This document shows positions 1-8,122 of a stretch of 64,000 bases of DNA, piece after piece. This stretch comes from Kribbella aluminosa. Its GTDB lineage: Bacteria; Actinomycetota; Actinomycetes; Propionibacteriales; Kribbellaceae. The DNA lies in NCBI RefSeq assembly GCF_017876295.1, contig NZ_JAGINT010000002.1, positions 1,984,001 through 2,048,000 on the forward strand. The letters are read 5' to 3'. The translations under genes and the position numbers were made by a program. Each line of letters opens with the position of its first letter. Position 1 is the first letter of the stretch. The notes under the pieces are model-generated. The model was not told where the DNA came from. It saw only the letters and a program-made list of their open reading frames with translations, and made no database searches.

Positions 1-563
1 TCGACGACGCGGCTGCGCTGATCGCCGAGATCCGCACCCGCGCCGAGAACCTCGACCGCGTCGTGGTGAAGCTCGGCCTGGACCGCGCCGAGGCGCTGCT
101 GGTCGCCAAGCAGGGCGACCCGGCCGCGGCGCTGGAACTGCTGGAGAAGTCGATCGGTACGGCGGGGGACCGGGTCTACCGGCTCGACCTGGCGCGCGGT
201 GAGCTGACCCGCGGCCGGATCGCGCGCCAGGCCCGCCGCCGTTCGGTCGCCCGGACCGCGTTCCTGGACGCGATCGAGCAGTTCGAGGCGTACGGCGCAC
301 CCGCCTGGCGGGAGGTCGCGGAGACCGAGCTGGCGCGGCTCGACGTACCGAGCCGGAGCCGGCAGCCGTCGGAGCTGACCGACAACGAGCAGCAGATCGT
401 CTCGATGGTCCGGGACGGCTCCACGAACCGCGAGATCGCCGCCGCGCTGTACCTGTCGGTGAAGGCCGTGGAGTCCCAGCTGACCCGTCTCTACCGGCGC
501 TTCGGGGTGGCGAACCGGACCCAGCTGCTGAGGACTGTGGACCGGCCTGGTCACAATGGCTAG
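1..563 (+). CDS. LuxR-family transcriptional regulator, C-terminal part
   Basis: The reading frame is open from the left edge, so the gene starts upstream of the window. The visible ~187 residues begin with helical, Arg/Ala-rich sequence like the TPR-type arm of large MalT/LAL regulators. They end in a clear LuxR-type helix-turn-helix over the last ~60 residues (ELTDNEQQIVSMV, then STNREIAAALYLS and VKAVESQLTRLYRRFG). Such proteins usually carry an N-terminal AAA-type ATPase that cannot be checked here. The next gene follows directly after the stop codon with a GTG, suggesting co-transcription. The family assignment from the HTH is firm; the effector and targets are unknown. Confidence 0.85.
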   Translation, partial: DDAAALIAEIRTRAENLDRVVVKLGLDRAEALLVAKQGDPAAALELLEKSIGTAGDRVYRLDLARGELTRGRIARQARRRSVARTAFLDAIEQFEAYGAPAWREVAETELARLDVPSRSRQPSELTDNEQQIVSMVRDGSTNREIAAALYLSVKAVESQLTRLYRRFGVANRTQLLRTVDRPGHNG

Positions 564-809
564 GTGAAACTCGAACGCAAGCACGCGGTTGTCCTGCTCG
601 GTATCGCCGCCTGGAATGTCATCACGTACGCGCGTTTCATCAAGGCGCTCGCCGACACCGAGGGCCGGCCGACCGGGTACTACGTGGCGCACACGATCCT
701 GATCATCGTGAACTTCCTGATCGCGGCGCTGCTCGGCACCTGGGGTGTCCGTGCGTACAAGGGGGCGTCCAAGGCAACTAAGAGGGAGTCGCAAAGCTCT
801 TCGGTGTGA
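564..809 (+). CDS. Small SCO4848-like membrane protein
   Basis: An 81-residue protein starting with GTG immediately after the upstream stop codon. Two hydrophobic segments (about residues 8-25 and 43-65) flank a short hydrophilic loop with a PTGYYVAH sequence, followed by a basic, Ser-rich tail. Its size, two-helix layout and internal His fit the SCO4848 family of small actinobacterial membrane proteins, whose function is unknown. Its last 32 bases overlap the 3' end of the convergent AraC gene. Tight spacing suggests translation coupled to the LuxR gene. Confidence 0.7.
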   Translation: MKLERKHAVVLLGIAAWNVITYARFIKALADTEGRPTGYYVAHTILIIVNFLIAALLGTWGVRAYKGASKATKRESQSSSV

Positions 810-1623
810 CGCCGAGCACCTTCTTGAAGTGCCGGGTGAAGTGCGACTGGTCGTAGAACCCGGCCAGGGTCGCCACCTCGGCCGCCGGGTACCCGTCCAG
901 CAGGTACCGCCGGGCGAGATCGACCCGCCGCCCGGTCAGGTACCGGTGCGGCGGCATCCCGTACTGCCGACCGAACGCCCGCACCAGATGCACCGGATGC
1001 GCATGGACGACCTTCGCCGCCTCCTCCAACGTGATCCCCTCGGCGACCTGCGCATCCAGCAGGTCCCGCAGCTGACCCGCCACACCGGCGTCCCGCAGTC
1101 GACCGCCCACGCCGGGGTCCCGCAGCCGGCCCGTGCCAACGCCGTGGCGCTCACCCGGCTCCCCGACCTGCCGCATGAGGTGCTGCCGGAGCCGCTCCTC
1201 GATGAACACCAACCGGCTCTGGGCCTCCAGCTCCTCCTGGCCGTCCAGGAACACCCGATGCAACTGGTGAATCCGGTGCCGCAGCAACGGGTCGACGTAC
1301 TCCGGCTGATCGACCGCCGCCCCGATCAGGCCCTCCCCAAGCCGATCGGGTGCCAAATAGAGCACCCGCTTGCGGAAGCCCCCAGGCCTGGCAGACCGCC
1401 CGTCGTGCGGGACATGCGGCGGCAACAACGACACCTGGGCCTGCGCCAGCCCGTGCTCGTGCCGATCCAGGTCGTACCGCACGGCACCCTCGTCGACGAT
1501 CAGCACCGTCCACGCGTCGTGCGTATGACTCGGATACACGTGCGACGGGAAATGCGCATGCAGCACCTCGACGACCCCGGCCACCCCGGGCCGCCACGCC
1601 CGCACCTCGGCGCCGCCGCTCAT
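778..1623 (-). CDS. AraC-family transcriptional regulator
   Basis: A 281-residue protein with a cupin-like N-terminal sensing half (roughly 1-110, with the motif HTHDAWTVLIVDEGAVRYDL typical of AraC_binding domains) and a C-terminal double HTH (about 185-280, ending FYDQSHFTRHFKKVLGVTPKSF, the AraC signature). Between them is an unusual Gly/Arg/Leu-Asp repeated stretch near 160-185 (VGTGRLRDPGVGGRLRDAGVAGQLRD), which looks like a small internal duplication of a GxLRDxGV unit. It starts at ATG 1623 and faces the M55 peptidase across only 23 bp, so a shared promoter region is likely. The ligand is unknown. Confidence 0.88.
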   Translation of the reverse strand: MSGGAEVRAWRPGVAGVVEVLHAHFPSHVYPSHTHDAWTVLIVDEGAVRYDLDRHEHGLAQAQVSLLPPHVPHDGRSARPGGFRKRVLYLAPDRLGEGLIGAAVDQPEYVDPLLRHRIHQLHRVFLDGQEELEAQSRLVFIEERLRQHLMRQVGEPGERHGVGTGRLRDPGVGGRLRDAGVAGQLRDLLDAQVAEGITLEEAAKVVHAHPVHLVRAFGRQYGMPPHRYLTGRRVDLARRYLLDGYPAAEVATLAGFYDQSHFTRHFKKVLGVTPKSFATPS

Positions 1624-1646
1624 GGTTAGAACATAACCTGCTACCC

Positions 1647-2474
1647 GTGAAGGTCTATGTGAGTGCGGACATGGAAGGCGTCACCGGGGTCGTCGACGCG
1701 GAGGACGTGCAGCCGCCCGGGCGGGACTACGAGCGGGCCCGGGTGCTGATGACCGAGGACGTGAACGCCGCCGTCCGCGGTGCGTACGCCGCCGGCGCCA
1801 CCGAAGTACTGGTCAACGACGCGCACGGCCCGATGCGCAACCTGCTGCCGGACCTCCTCGACCCGCGCGCCCTGCTGATCAAGGGCCGCCCGAAGCCGAT
1901 GGGCATGATGGAGGGCCTGACTCCCGAGTACGACGCCGTCGTCTGTATCGGCTTCCACGCCCGCGCCGGTGTCCTCGGCGTCCTCAGCCACAGCTTCATG
2001 GGCCACGAGATCGAGGACATCTGGCTGGACGACCAGCTCACCGGCGAGATCGGCCTGCTGCACGCGGCCGCCGCGGCTCACGGCGTACCGGTAGCCCTGC
2101 TGACCGGCGACGACACCGCCTGCGACGAGATGAAGGCGTGGGACGCCGCCGTCGCGACGGTCCCCGTCAAGTTCGCCAAGGACCGCTTCGCCGCCCAACT
2201 CGTCCCCGTCACCGAGGCCCGCGCGGCGATCGAGACAACAACAGCCGACGCCCTGCGCAGCCTCCGCACCTCCGACCCCCAGCCCGGCCCCCGAACCCTC
2301 GCTGTCCGCTGGCAGTCCGCCTCAGTCGTCTCCCACGTCACCGCCATCCCCGGCGTTACCCGACGCGACGATCGGACGGTCGTGGTGGAGGCGGACATGC
2401 TCCAGCTCTACCGCCTGTTCAACTTGTTCCTCCGGGTTTGTACGGCGGTCACGTCGAACCCGCCGTACTGCTGA
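1647..2474 (+). CDS. M55-family D-aminopeptidase (DppA-like)
   Basis: A 275-residue cytoplasmic zinc peptidase of family M55, whose best-known member DppA cleaves D-amino acid peptides. All metal ligands of the family are in place with family spacing: Asp8 and Glu10 in SADMEG, His60 in VNDAH, His104 in GFHARAG and Glu134 in TGEIG. The GTG at 1647 is chosen because homologous sequence begins exactly there (VKVYVSADMEG) and the open frame further upstream runs antisense through the AraC gene. No Shine-Dalgarno sequence is visible, so the message may be leaderless. The divergent AraC gene is a plausible regulator. A role in recycling peptidoglycan D-peptides is likely but not proven. Confidence 0.9.
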   Translation: MKVYVSADMEGVTGVVDAEDVQPPGRDYERARVLMTEDVNAAVRGAYAAGATEVLVNDAHGPMRNLLPDLLDPRALLIKGRPKPMGMMEGLTPEYDAVVCIGFHARAGVLGVLSHSFMGHEIEDIWLDDQLTGEIGLLHAAAAAHGVPVALLTGDDTACDEMKAWDAAVATVPVKFAKDRFAAQLVPVTEARAAIETTTADALRSLRTSDPQPGPRTLAVRWQSASVVSHVTAIPGVTRRDDRTVVVEADMLQLYRLFNLFLRVCTAVTSNPPYC

Positions 2475-2598
2475 ACCTGCGCGCATGCACAAGTCCCTCG
2501 ACGGCCCCGATTTCGCCGCCGAATGGGCACTTCTGCGTGCGTGCAGGACCAGGTTAAGAACGTACAAGACCAGCGGCAGACCCGCGCAGGACCATCAA

Positions 2599-3015
2599 GT
2601 GGTGGAAAAGTTCGAGACGAAGATTGCCGTGCTGCTGCGGGACGATCTGGCCGTCTGGCAGCGGTTGAACGTGACGGCGTTCCTGGTCAGTGGGATCGCC
2701 GGGACGCACCCCGAGATCATTGGTGAGCCCTACGAAGACGCGGACGGCACCAGCTATCTGCCGATGTTCCGGCAGCCGGTGATGGTGTTCGAGGGGTCCA
2801 AGGAGTTCATGACCACCGCTCACGAACGCGCCCTCGGTCGCGGCATCGAGCACTCGGTCTTCACCCAGGACCTGTTCGCCACCGGCAACGACCACGACAA
2901 CCGGGCCGCGGTCCGCGCCGTCCCGACCGCCGAGCTCGACCTGGTCGGCATCGCCGTCTACGGCCCGAAGAACGCCGTCGACAAGACCCTCAAAGGCGCC
3001 ACCAAGCACCACTGA
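2599..3015 (+). CDS. DUF2000-family protein
   Basis: A 138-residue protein. The core KIAVLLRDDLAVWQRLNVTAFLVSG followed by EIIGEPYEDADG and LPMFRQPV is the conserved block of the DUF2000 family, a peptidyl-tRNA-hydrolase-like fold of unknown function. The open frame extends up to 2485, but residues before the GTG at 2599 look like translated non-coding sequence; AGGA lies 8 bases upstream of that GTG. GTG 2602 is an alternative start. The gene is followed by a 0.5 kb stretch without plus-strand genes. Confidence 0.8.
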   Translation: MVEKFETKIAVLLRDDLAVWQRLNVTAFLVSGIAGTHPEIIGEPYEDADGTSYLPMFRQPVMVFEGSKEFMTTAHERALGRGIEHSVFTQDLFATGNDHDNRAAVRAVPTAELDLVGIAVYGPKNAVDKTLKGATKHH

Positions 3016-3348
3016 GTGAATCAGCACCTCGAGCCGGAAACCCGTGTCACAACTCCGCCCGTGCATGGCCGGCCCCCCGGCCGCACCTTGGCGTGGAGCT
3101 GATCAGAACCCAACCTTGAGAACCCACCAACCACATTCCGAGGCGAAATCTGGTTGACCCGTGCCCAAGGTATCGGCCCGAGTGGGCCGAGTGGTCGAGT
3201 GGGTCGGTGAGCGGAAGGACCGTGTTGCCGGCAATCGATTGCTTACGGCAAGGTGGCGACGCTCGGCGCGGAACCGCCGAGCACGGGCCACCCGCGCCAC
3301 CCGGGGATGGGGCGCACGGGTTGGTGCTCGAGTTTCGGGTACGGCAGG
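3016..3348. other. Gene-free stretch between convergent genes
   Basis: About 330 bp between the DUF2000 gene and the 3' end of the propeller gene. No convincing coding sequence. The only structure noticed is a nested dyad at 3225-3251: the 12-bp palindrome GCAATCGATTGC (3231-3242) enclosed by TTGCCG and CGGCAA. It could be part of a terminator or a protein site, but there is no flanking T tract. Confidence 0.5.
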
Positions 3349-4509
3349 CTAGCGAGGGGCGAACTTCGTCCAGGTGGCGCCGTTGTCGGTGCTCAGGACC
3401 ACCCCGGTGGTGCGGCGTTTCGGGACCTCGGGGCCGTAGAGGAGGTGCTGGTCGCCGGAGAGGTCGGCCAGGTCGCCGGGGTAGCCGCCGTTGAGTTTCG
3501 CGGCGCCCTCGCTGATCCGGTACACCCGCGGCCGGTCCCCGGAAGCCCCGCCGATCATCATCGCCGTACCGTCGTCGAAGGCGACCGGTGACGTGCTCAG
3601 GCTGGCCGGTGGGTTCTGCACGGGGGTCCAGTGGTTGCCGCGGTCCGTGGAGATCGCCATCTTCGCGACCTGCTGCCCGCTGCCGGTGACGACCACCGTG
3701 GTGCTGACCAGCGTCTGACCGTCGGGGCTGACCGCGAGCCCGCCGAGCTGGTTGCGGGTGTCGAGCGACTGCGCGCCCCACGTCTTGCCGCCGTCGTCGG
3801 TCCAGACGATGTCGGTACGGCCGATCCCGCTGAGCATCCAGCAGCGCCCGGTGCCGTCGCAGATCGGGGAGCGGGTGCCGCGGCCCTGGAGGATCCGGAC
3901 CGTCGAGTCCTGCGGGTTCACCACCGCGATCCGGCCCGGCACGATCTGGTCGGACAGCACCTCGCCCTGCGAGAACGTCGTGGTCGGCACCCGGTACCGG
4001 AGCTTGGTGAGCTGCGGGCCGTCGTACGTCAGCCGGAACATCATCGACGCGCTGCCGTCCAGCGTGCCCTCGAGCGGCGGCGCGACCGCGATCGCCTCGG
4101 TGCCGGTCTGCAGGGTCACGTACGGCACCGGCCAGGACGGTGCGGTGGCGCGGACGCCGTCGCGGTCGATCACGGCGGCGTACTTGCAGCCCGGGCCGGT
4201 GGTGCAGTCCGACCAGCCGGCCGCCCAGCGGTTCCTGGTGGCCATCGTCATCGACAGCACCTGGGCGCGCGCCGAGGTCACCACCGCGGTGCCGGGAGGC
4301 CCGGCGACAGCGGGCGAGACCGCCGGCGGTTTGTCCGCCACCGCCTCGGGCGTCGACAGGTGCAGTACGGCGACGACGATCGACGTCACCGCCGCGAGCA
4401 CCCCGACGACCAGGATCGGCGGCATGCTCCGGGGCAGGCCGCAGCGTTCCAACAGCTCCACCGAGCGACGGTAGAAGCGGTCGGACAGCTCACGCAGGCG
4501 CGGCTCCAC
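3349..4509 (-). CDS. Membrane-anchored Asp-box (BNR/sialidase-like) beta-propeller protein
   Basis: A 386-residue protein with a short cytoplasmic N-terminus, one transmembrane segment (about residues 28-50, MPPILVVGVLAAVTSIVV) and a large extracytoplasmic part. The latter has Asp-box/BNR repeats (VWTDDGGKTWG, ISTDRGNHWTP, LSTDNGATWTKF) typical of sialidase/YCF48-like propellers. Sialidase catalytic residues were not identified, so enzymatic activity should not be assumed. GTG 4509 is chosen as start because GGGGGG (4515-4520) sits 5 bases upstream; the open frame extends to 4542. It lies just downstream of sdhB on the same strand. Confidence 0.7.
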   Translation of the reverse strand: MEPRLRELSDRFYRRSVELLERCGLPRSMPPILVVGVLAAVTSIVVAVLHLSTPEAVADKPPAVSPAVAGPPGTAVVTSARAQVLSMTMATRNRWAAGWSDCTTGPGCKYAAVIDRDGVRATAPSWPVPYVTLQTGTEAIAVAPPLEGTLDGSASMMFRLTYDGPQLTKLRYRVPTTTFSQGEVLSDQIVPGRIAVVNPQDSTVRILQGRGTRSPICDGTGRCWMLSGIGRTDIVWTDDGGKTWGAQSLDTRNQLGGLAVSPDGQTLVSTTVVVTGSGQQVAKMAISTDRGNHWTPVQNPPASLSTSPVAFDDGTAMMIGGASGDRPRVYRISEGAAKLNGGYPGDLADLSGDQHLLYGPEVPKRRTTGVVLSTDNGATWTKFAPR

Positions 4510-4590
4510 TGTCACCCCCCAAGGCAGAGATCTCCCCCGCACGGCAGGGTCAGGTCGGCGGCAGAATCTTACCTGGGAGGAGGCTTACCC

Positions 4591-5295
4591 TCACACCCGA
4601 CGGAAAATGAGCGCTCGTTTGACTTCCTGGATCGCCTTGGTGACCTCGATGCCGCGGGGGCAGGCCTCGGTGCAGTTGAAGGTGGTCCGGCAGCGCCAGA
4701 CGCCTTCCTTGTCGTTCAGGATCTCCAGCCGCTGCTCGGTGCCCTCGTCGCGGCTGTCGAAGATGAACCGGTGCGCGCCGACGATCGCCTGCGGGCCGAA
4801 GTACTGCCCGTCCGACCAGAACACCGGGCAGGACGTCGTACACGCCGCGCACAGGATGCACTTCGTGGTGTCGTCGAAGCGGTCCCGGTCGGCCTGCGAC
4901 TGGATCCGCTCCCGGGTCGGCTCGTGACCGTCGGTGACCAGGAACGGCATCACCGAGCGGTACGCCTCGAAGAACGGGTCCATGTCGACGACCAGGTCCT
5001 TGAGCACCGCGAGCCCCTTGATCGGCTCGACGGTGATCTCCTTGTCCGGGTTCAGGTCCTTGATCAGCGTCTTGCAGGCGAGCCGGTTCCGGCCGTTGAT
5101 CCGCATCGCGTCCGAGCCGCAGACGCCGTGCGCGCAGGACCGGCGGAACGTCAGCGTGCCGTCCTGCTCCCACTTGATCTTGTGCAGCGCGTCCAGCACC
5201 CGGTCGGTCGGCTCCAGCGTGACGGAGTACGTCTTCCACTCCGCCTCGTCCAACACCTCGGGGTTGTACCGGAGGATCTTGACCCTGACGTCCAT
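4591..5295 (-). CDS. sdhB: Succinate dehydrogenase iron-sulfur subunit
   Basis: A 234-residue electron-transfer subunit of complex II, passing electrons from the SdhA flavin to quinone. The [2Fe-2S] ligands are Cys54, Cys59, Asp62 and Cys74 (RRSCAHGVCGSD ... RLAC), with Asp as the third ligand as in many bacterial SdhB. The [4Fe-4S]/[3Fe-4S] motifs follow as CILCAACTTSCP and CRTTFNCTEACPRG. ATG 5295 overlaps the sdhA stop codon by one base (TGATG), showing translational coupling; the longer open frame above it is out of context. Last gene of the sdhCDAB operon. Confidence 0.97.
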   Translation of the reverse strand: MDVRVKILRYNPEVLDEAEWKTYSVTLEPTDRVLDALHKIKWEQDGTLTFRRSCAHGVCGSDAMRINGRNRLACKTLIKDLNPDKEITVEPIKGLAVLKDLVVDMDPFFEAYRSVMPFLVTDGHEPTRERIQSQADRDRFDDTTKCILCAACTTSCPVFWSDGQYFGPQAIVGAHRFIFDSRDEGTEQRLEILNDKEGVWRCRTTFNCTEACPRGIEVTKAIQEVKRALIFRRV

Positions 5296-7037
5296 CAGTA
5301 CTTGCGCTCCATCGGCTTGTAGCGGGTCTGCACGACCGGCTTGTAGTCCAGCCGGATGTTGACGTTGCCCTCGGCATCGATCTCGCGGTACGCCATCGTG
5401 TGCCGCATGAAGTTCACGTCGTCGCGGGTCGCGTAGTCCTCGCGGAAGTGCCCGCCGCGGGACTCCTTGCGGGCCAGCGCGCCGGCCACCAGCACCTCGG
5501 CCAGGTCGAGCAGGAAGCCCAGCTCGACGGCCTCGAGCAGGTCGGTGTTGAACCGCTTGCCCTTGTCCTGTACGGCGACGTTCGCGAACCGGAGCTTGAG
5601 CGCCTCGAGGTCGACCAGCGCCTGCTTGAGCGAGCCCTCGGTCCGGTACACCTGCGCGTTCAGGTCCATCGTCGCCTGCAGGTCGGAGCGGATCGCCGCG
5701 ATCCGCTCCGCACCGGTGGAGTTCCGCAGGCCCTCGACCAGGTCGACGACGTACTTTTCCGGCTCGGAAGGCAGCTCCTCGAACGACGCGGTCTCGGCGT
5801 ACTCCGCGGCGGCGATCCCCGCGCGCCGCCCGAACACGTTGATGTCCAGCAGCGAGTTGGTACCCAGCCGGTTCGCACCGTGCACGGAGACGCACGCGAC
5901 CTCGCCTGCGGCGTACAGGCCGGGGATCACGTCGTCGTTGTTGGCCAGCGCCTCGCCCTTGATGTTGGTCGGGATGCCGCCCATCGCGTAGTGCGCGGTC
6001 GGGAACACCGGGATCTGCTCGGTGTACGGCTCGACGCCCAGGTACGTCCGCGCGAACTCGGTGATGTCCGGGAGCTTCGCGTCGATGTGCGCGGGCTCCA
6101 GGTGGGTCAGGTCGAGCATCACGTACGCCTTGTCGGGCCCGCAGCCACGACCTTCGCGTACTTCGTTCGCCATCGCCCGGGCCACCATGTCGCGCGGCGC
6201 GAGGTCCTTCACGGTCGGCGCGTACCGCTCCATGAAGCGTTCGTTGTCCGCGTTCCGCAGGATGCCGCCCTCACCACGGGCCGCCTCCGACAGCAGTACG
6301 CCGAGACCCGCCAGGCCGGTCGGGTGGAACTGGAAGAACTCCATGTCCTCCAGCGGAAGCCCCTTGCGCCAGACGATGCCCATCCCGTCGCCGGTGAGCG
6401 TGTGCGCGTTGGACGTCGTACGGAAGACCTTGCCGAAACCGCCGGACGCGAAGATCACCGACTTGGCCGAGAACACGTGCAGCTCGCCGGTGGCCAGCTC
6501 GTACGCGACCACGCCGCTCGCCTTGCCGTCGGTCATCAGCAGGTCGAGAACGTAGTACTCGTTGAAGAACTCGACGTTCTGCTTGATGCACTGCTGGTAC
6601 AGCGTCTGCAGGATCATGTGACCGGTACGGTCGGCGGCGAAGCAGGAGCGCCGTACGACGGCCTCGCCGTGGTTGCGGGTGTGCCCGCCGAAGAACCGCT
6701 GGTCGATCTTGCCCTCGGCCGTCCGGTTGAAGGGGAGGCCCATCTTCTCCAGGTCGAGGACCGCGTCGACGGCCTCCTTGCACATCACCTCGGCCGCGTC
6801 CTGGTCGACCAGGAAGTCACCGCCCTTGACGGTGTCGAAGGTGTGCCACTCCCAGTTGTCCTCCTCGACGTTCGCCAGCGCGGCGCACATGCCGCCCTGG
6901 GCCGCGCCGGTGTGCGAGCGAGTCGGGTAGAGCTTGGTGAGTACGGCGGTCCGGGTCCGCTTGCTCGACTCGAGGGCCGCGCGCATTCCGGCTCCACCGG
7001 CGCCGACGATGATCACGTCGTACTGATGCTGTTGCAT
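5295..7037 (-). CDS. sdhA: Succinate dehydrogenase flavoprotein subunit
   Basis: A 580-residue catalytic subunit oxidising succinate to fumarate at the inner face of the membrane. The FAD-binding VGAGGAG motif is at residues 11-17, the flavin-linking His is His42 in RSHTGAAQGG, and active-site motifs QFHPTGL and HGANRLG are present. Length is normal for the family. ATG 7037 is chosen because MQQHQYDVIIVGAG is the expected N-terminus; upstream frame runs through sdhD. It lies 8 bases after sdhD and overlaps sdhB by one base. Confidence 0.98.
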   Translation of the reverse strand: MQQHQYDVIIVGAGGAGMRAALESSKRTRTAVLTKLYPTRSHTGAAQGGMCAALANVEEDNWEWHTFDTVKGGDFLVDQDAAEVMCKEAVDAVLDLEKMGLPFNRTAEGKIDQRFFGGHTRNHGEAVVRRSCFAADRTGHMILQTLYQQCIKQNVEFFNEYYVLDLLMTDGKASGVVAYELATGELHVFSAKSVIFASGGFGKVFRTTSNAHTLTGDGMGIVWRKGLPLEDMEFFQFHPTGLAGLGVLLSEAARGEGGILRNADNERFMERYAPTVKDLAPRDMVARAMANEVREGRGCGPDKAYVMLDLTHLEPAHIDAKLPDITEFARTYLGVEPYTEQIPVFPTAHYAMGGIPTNIKGEALANNDDVIPGLYAAGEVACVSVHGANRLGTNSLLDINVFGRRAGIAAAEYAETASFEELPSEPEKYVVDLVEGLRNSTGAERIAAIRSDLQATMDLNAQVYRTEGSLKQALVDLEALKLRFANVAVQDKGKRFNTDLLEAVELGFLLDLAEVLVAGALARKESRGGHFREDYATRDDVNFMRHTMAYREIDAEGNVNIRLDYKPVVQTRYKPMERKY

Positions 7038-7045
7038 GACGTCCT

Positions 7046-7513
7046 TTATTTGCAGACCGACAACGTGGAGTTGGGGTCGAGGCAGGGGTCGAAGGTGAAG
7101 ATCACCAGGGTGCCGAGGACCACGACCACGACCGCGGCGGTGATCAGCAGGGCCTTCAGCCAGAACCGGGTCTGGTCCTTCTCGGCGTAGTCGTTGATGA
7201 TCGTGCGCAGGCCGTTCGAGCCGTGCAGCATCGCCAGCCACAGCATCAGCAGGTCCCAGACCTGCCACAGCGGGTTGGCCCACTTGCCGGCCACGAAGCC
7301 GAAGTCCAGCGCGGTGATCCCGCCGCCGAGCATCAGGTTCACGAACAGGTGCCCGAGCACCAGGATCACCAGGGCGAGTCCGGACAGCCGCATGAACAGC
7401 CAGCTGTAGAGCTCGAAGTTGGTCTGGCCGGAGCGGTTCCGGCCGCCGCCCTTCAGGTTTCTCGATCGGCTGCTCGACCGGGGAGCCGCGATGGCTGGAG
7501 TGGATTCTGGCAT
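7046..7513 (-). CDS. sdhD: Succinate dehydrogenase hydrophobic membrane anchor subunit
   Basis: A 155-residue protein with three predicted membrane helices (about 40-64, 83-103 and 119-143). The motif LAMLHGSNGLRTIINDY in helix two contains the His/Arg/Asp region typical of SdhD. A long hydrophilic N-terminal tail (first ~30 residues) is common in actinobacterial SdhD. The gene lies one base after sdhC and 8 bases before sdhA in the order C-D-A-B. It anchors the dehydrogenase and helps form the heme/quinone site. Confidence 0.93.
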   Translation of the reverse strand: MPESTPAIAAPRSSSRSRNLKGGGRNRSGQTNFELYSWLFMRLSGLALVILVLGHLFVNLMLGGGITALDFGFVAGKWANPLWQVWDLLMLWLAMLHGSNGLRTIINDYAEKDQTRFWLKALLITAAVVVVVLGTLVIFTFDPCLDPNSTLSVCK

Positions 7514-7514
7514 C

Positions 7515-7892
7515 TCAGCCTCCGAACACGTGGGTCAGATGCCGGATGACGAACGGGACGAACAGCACGACCCAGAGCACTCCGACGCCGATCATCAGCT
7601 GCCGCTGGTAGCGCGGGCCCTTGGCCCAGAAGTCCACCAGGATCAGCCGGATGCCGTTGAACGCATGGAACAGGATCGCCGCAACCAGGCCGACCTCGAG
7701 GAGTCCGATGACCGGGTTCTTGTAGGTGCCGATCACCTCGTTGTACGCGTGCGGCGAGACCCGGACCAGCGCGGTGTCCAGCACGTGCACCAGCAGGAAG
7801 AAGAAGATCCCGACACCGGTGATCCGGTGCGCGACCCATGACCACATGCCCTCCCGGCCGCGGTAGAGCGTGCCGGCTGGTTTGCTGGGCAA
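7515..7892 (-). CDS. sdhC: Succinate dehydrogenase cytochrome b556 subunit
   Basis: A 125-residue anchor subunit with three membrane helices; the family signature AGTLYRGREGMWSWVAHRITG is near the N-terminus, and FFFLLVHVLDTALV carries the likely heme-ligand His. The open frame extends to an ATG at 8009. A TTG at 7892 is the better start: it is preceded by GGAGGA with about 4-5 bases spacing and gives the N-terminus LPSKPAGTLYRG expected from relatives, whereas upstream residues show no family resemblance. First gene of sdhCDAB. Confidence 0.92.
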   Translation of the reverse strand: MPSKPAGTLYRGREGMWSWVAHRITGVGIFFFLLVHVLDTALVRVSPHAYNEVIGTYKNPVIGLLEVGLVAAILFHAFNGIRLILVDFWAKGPRYQRQLMIGVGVLWVVLFVPFVIRHLTHVFGG

Positions 7893-8042
7893 ACCGTCCT
7901 CCGATCGGACCCGAAGAACCTGGCGGAATCCAGGTCGATTCGATGCTAATCCCGCCGTACCGGCCGAAAGGTCCTTACAGGTGTGAGATCCGTCGCGTCG
8001 GTGGCCCATCCGCCTGGGCCGCGAGTGGCCCTCGACTCCGGG

Positions 8043-8061
8043 CTTGACTTCAACTTGACTT
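8043..8061 (+). promoter_or_regulatory. Tandem CTTGACTT direct repeats upstream of the hydrolase gene
   Basis: Two identical octamers CTTGACTT (8043-8050 and 8054-8061) are spaced 11 bp start to start, so they lie on the same helical face. Each also contains a -35-like TTGACT. They sit 60-80 bp before the hydrolase start at 8123. They could be a response-regulator-type binding site or overlapping -35 elements; no good -10 is positioned relative to both. Confidence 0.4.
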
Positions 8062-8122
8062 GAGTTCGTTGCCTATGAACATGACGGATGAGCGTGGCAT
8101 GACTCAAGAGGGGAACAACACG

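Noticed and set aside
3225..3251. Regulatory operator upstream of the propeller gene
   Set aside because: The nested dyad lies beyond the 3' end of that gene, between convergent genes, so it cannot be its promoter operator; kept only as a note.
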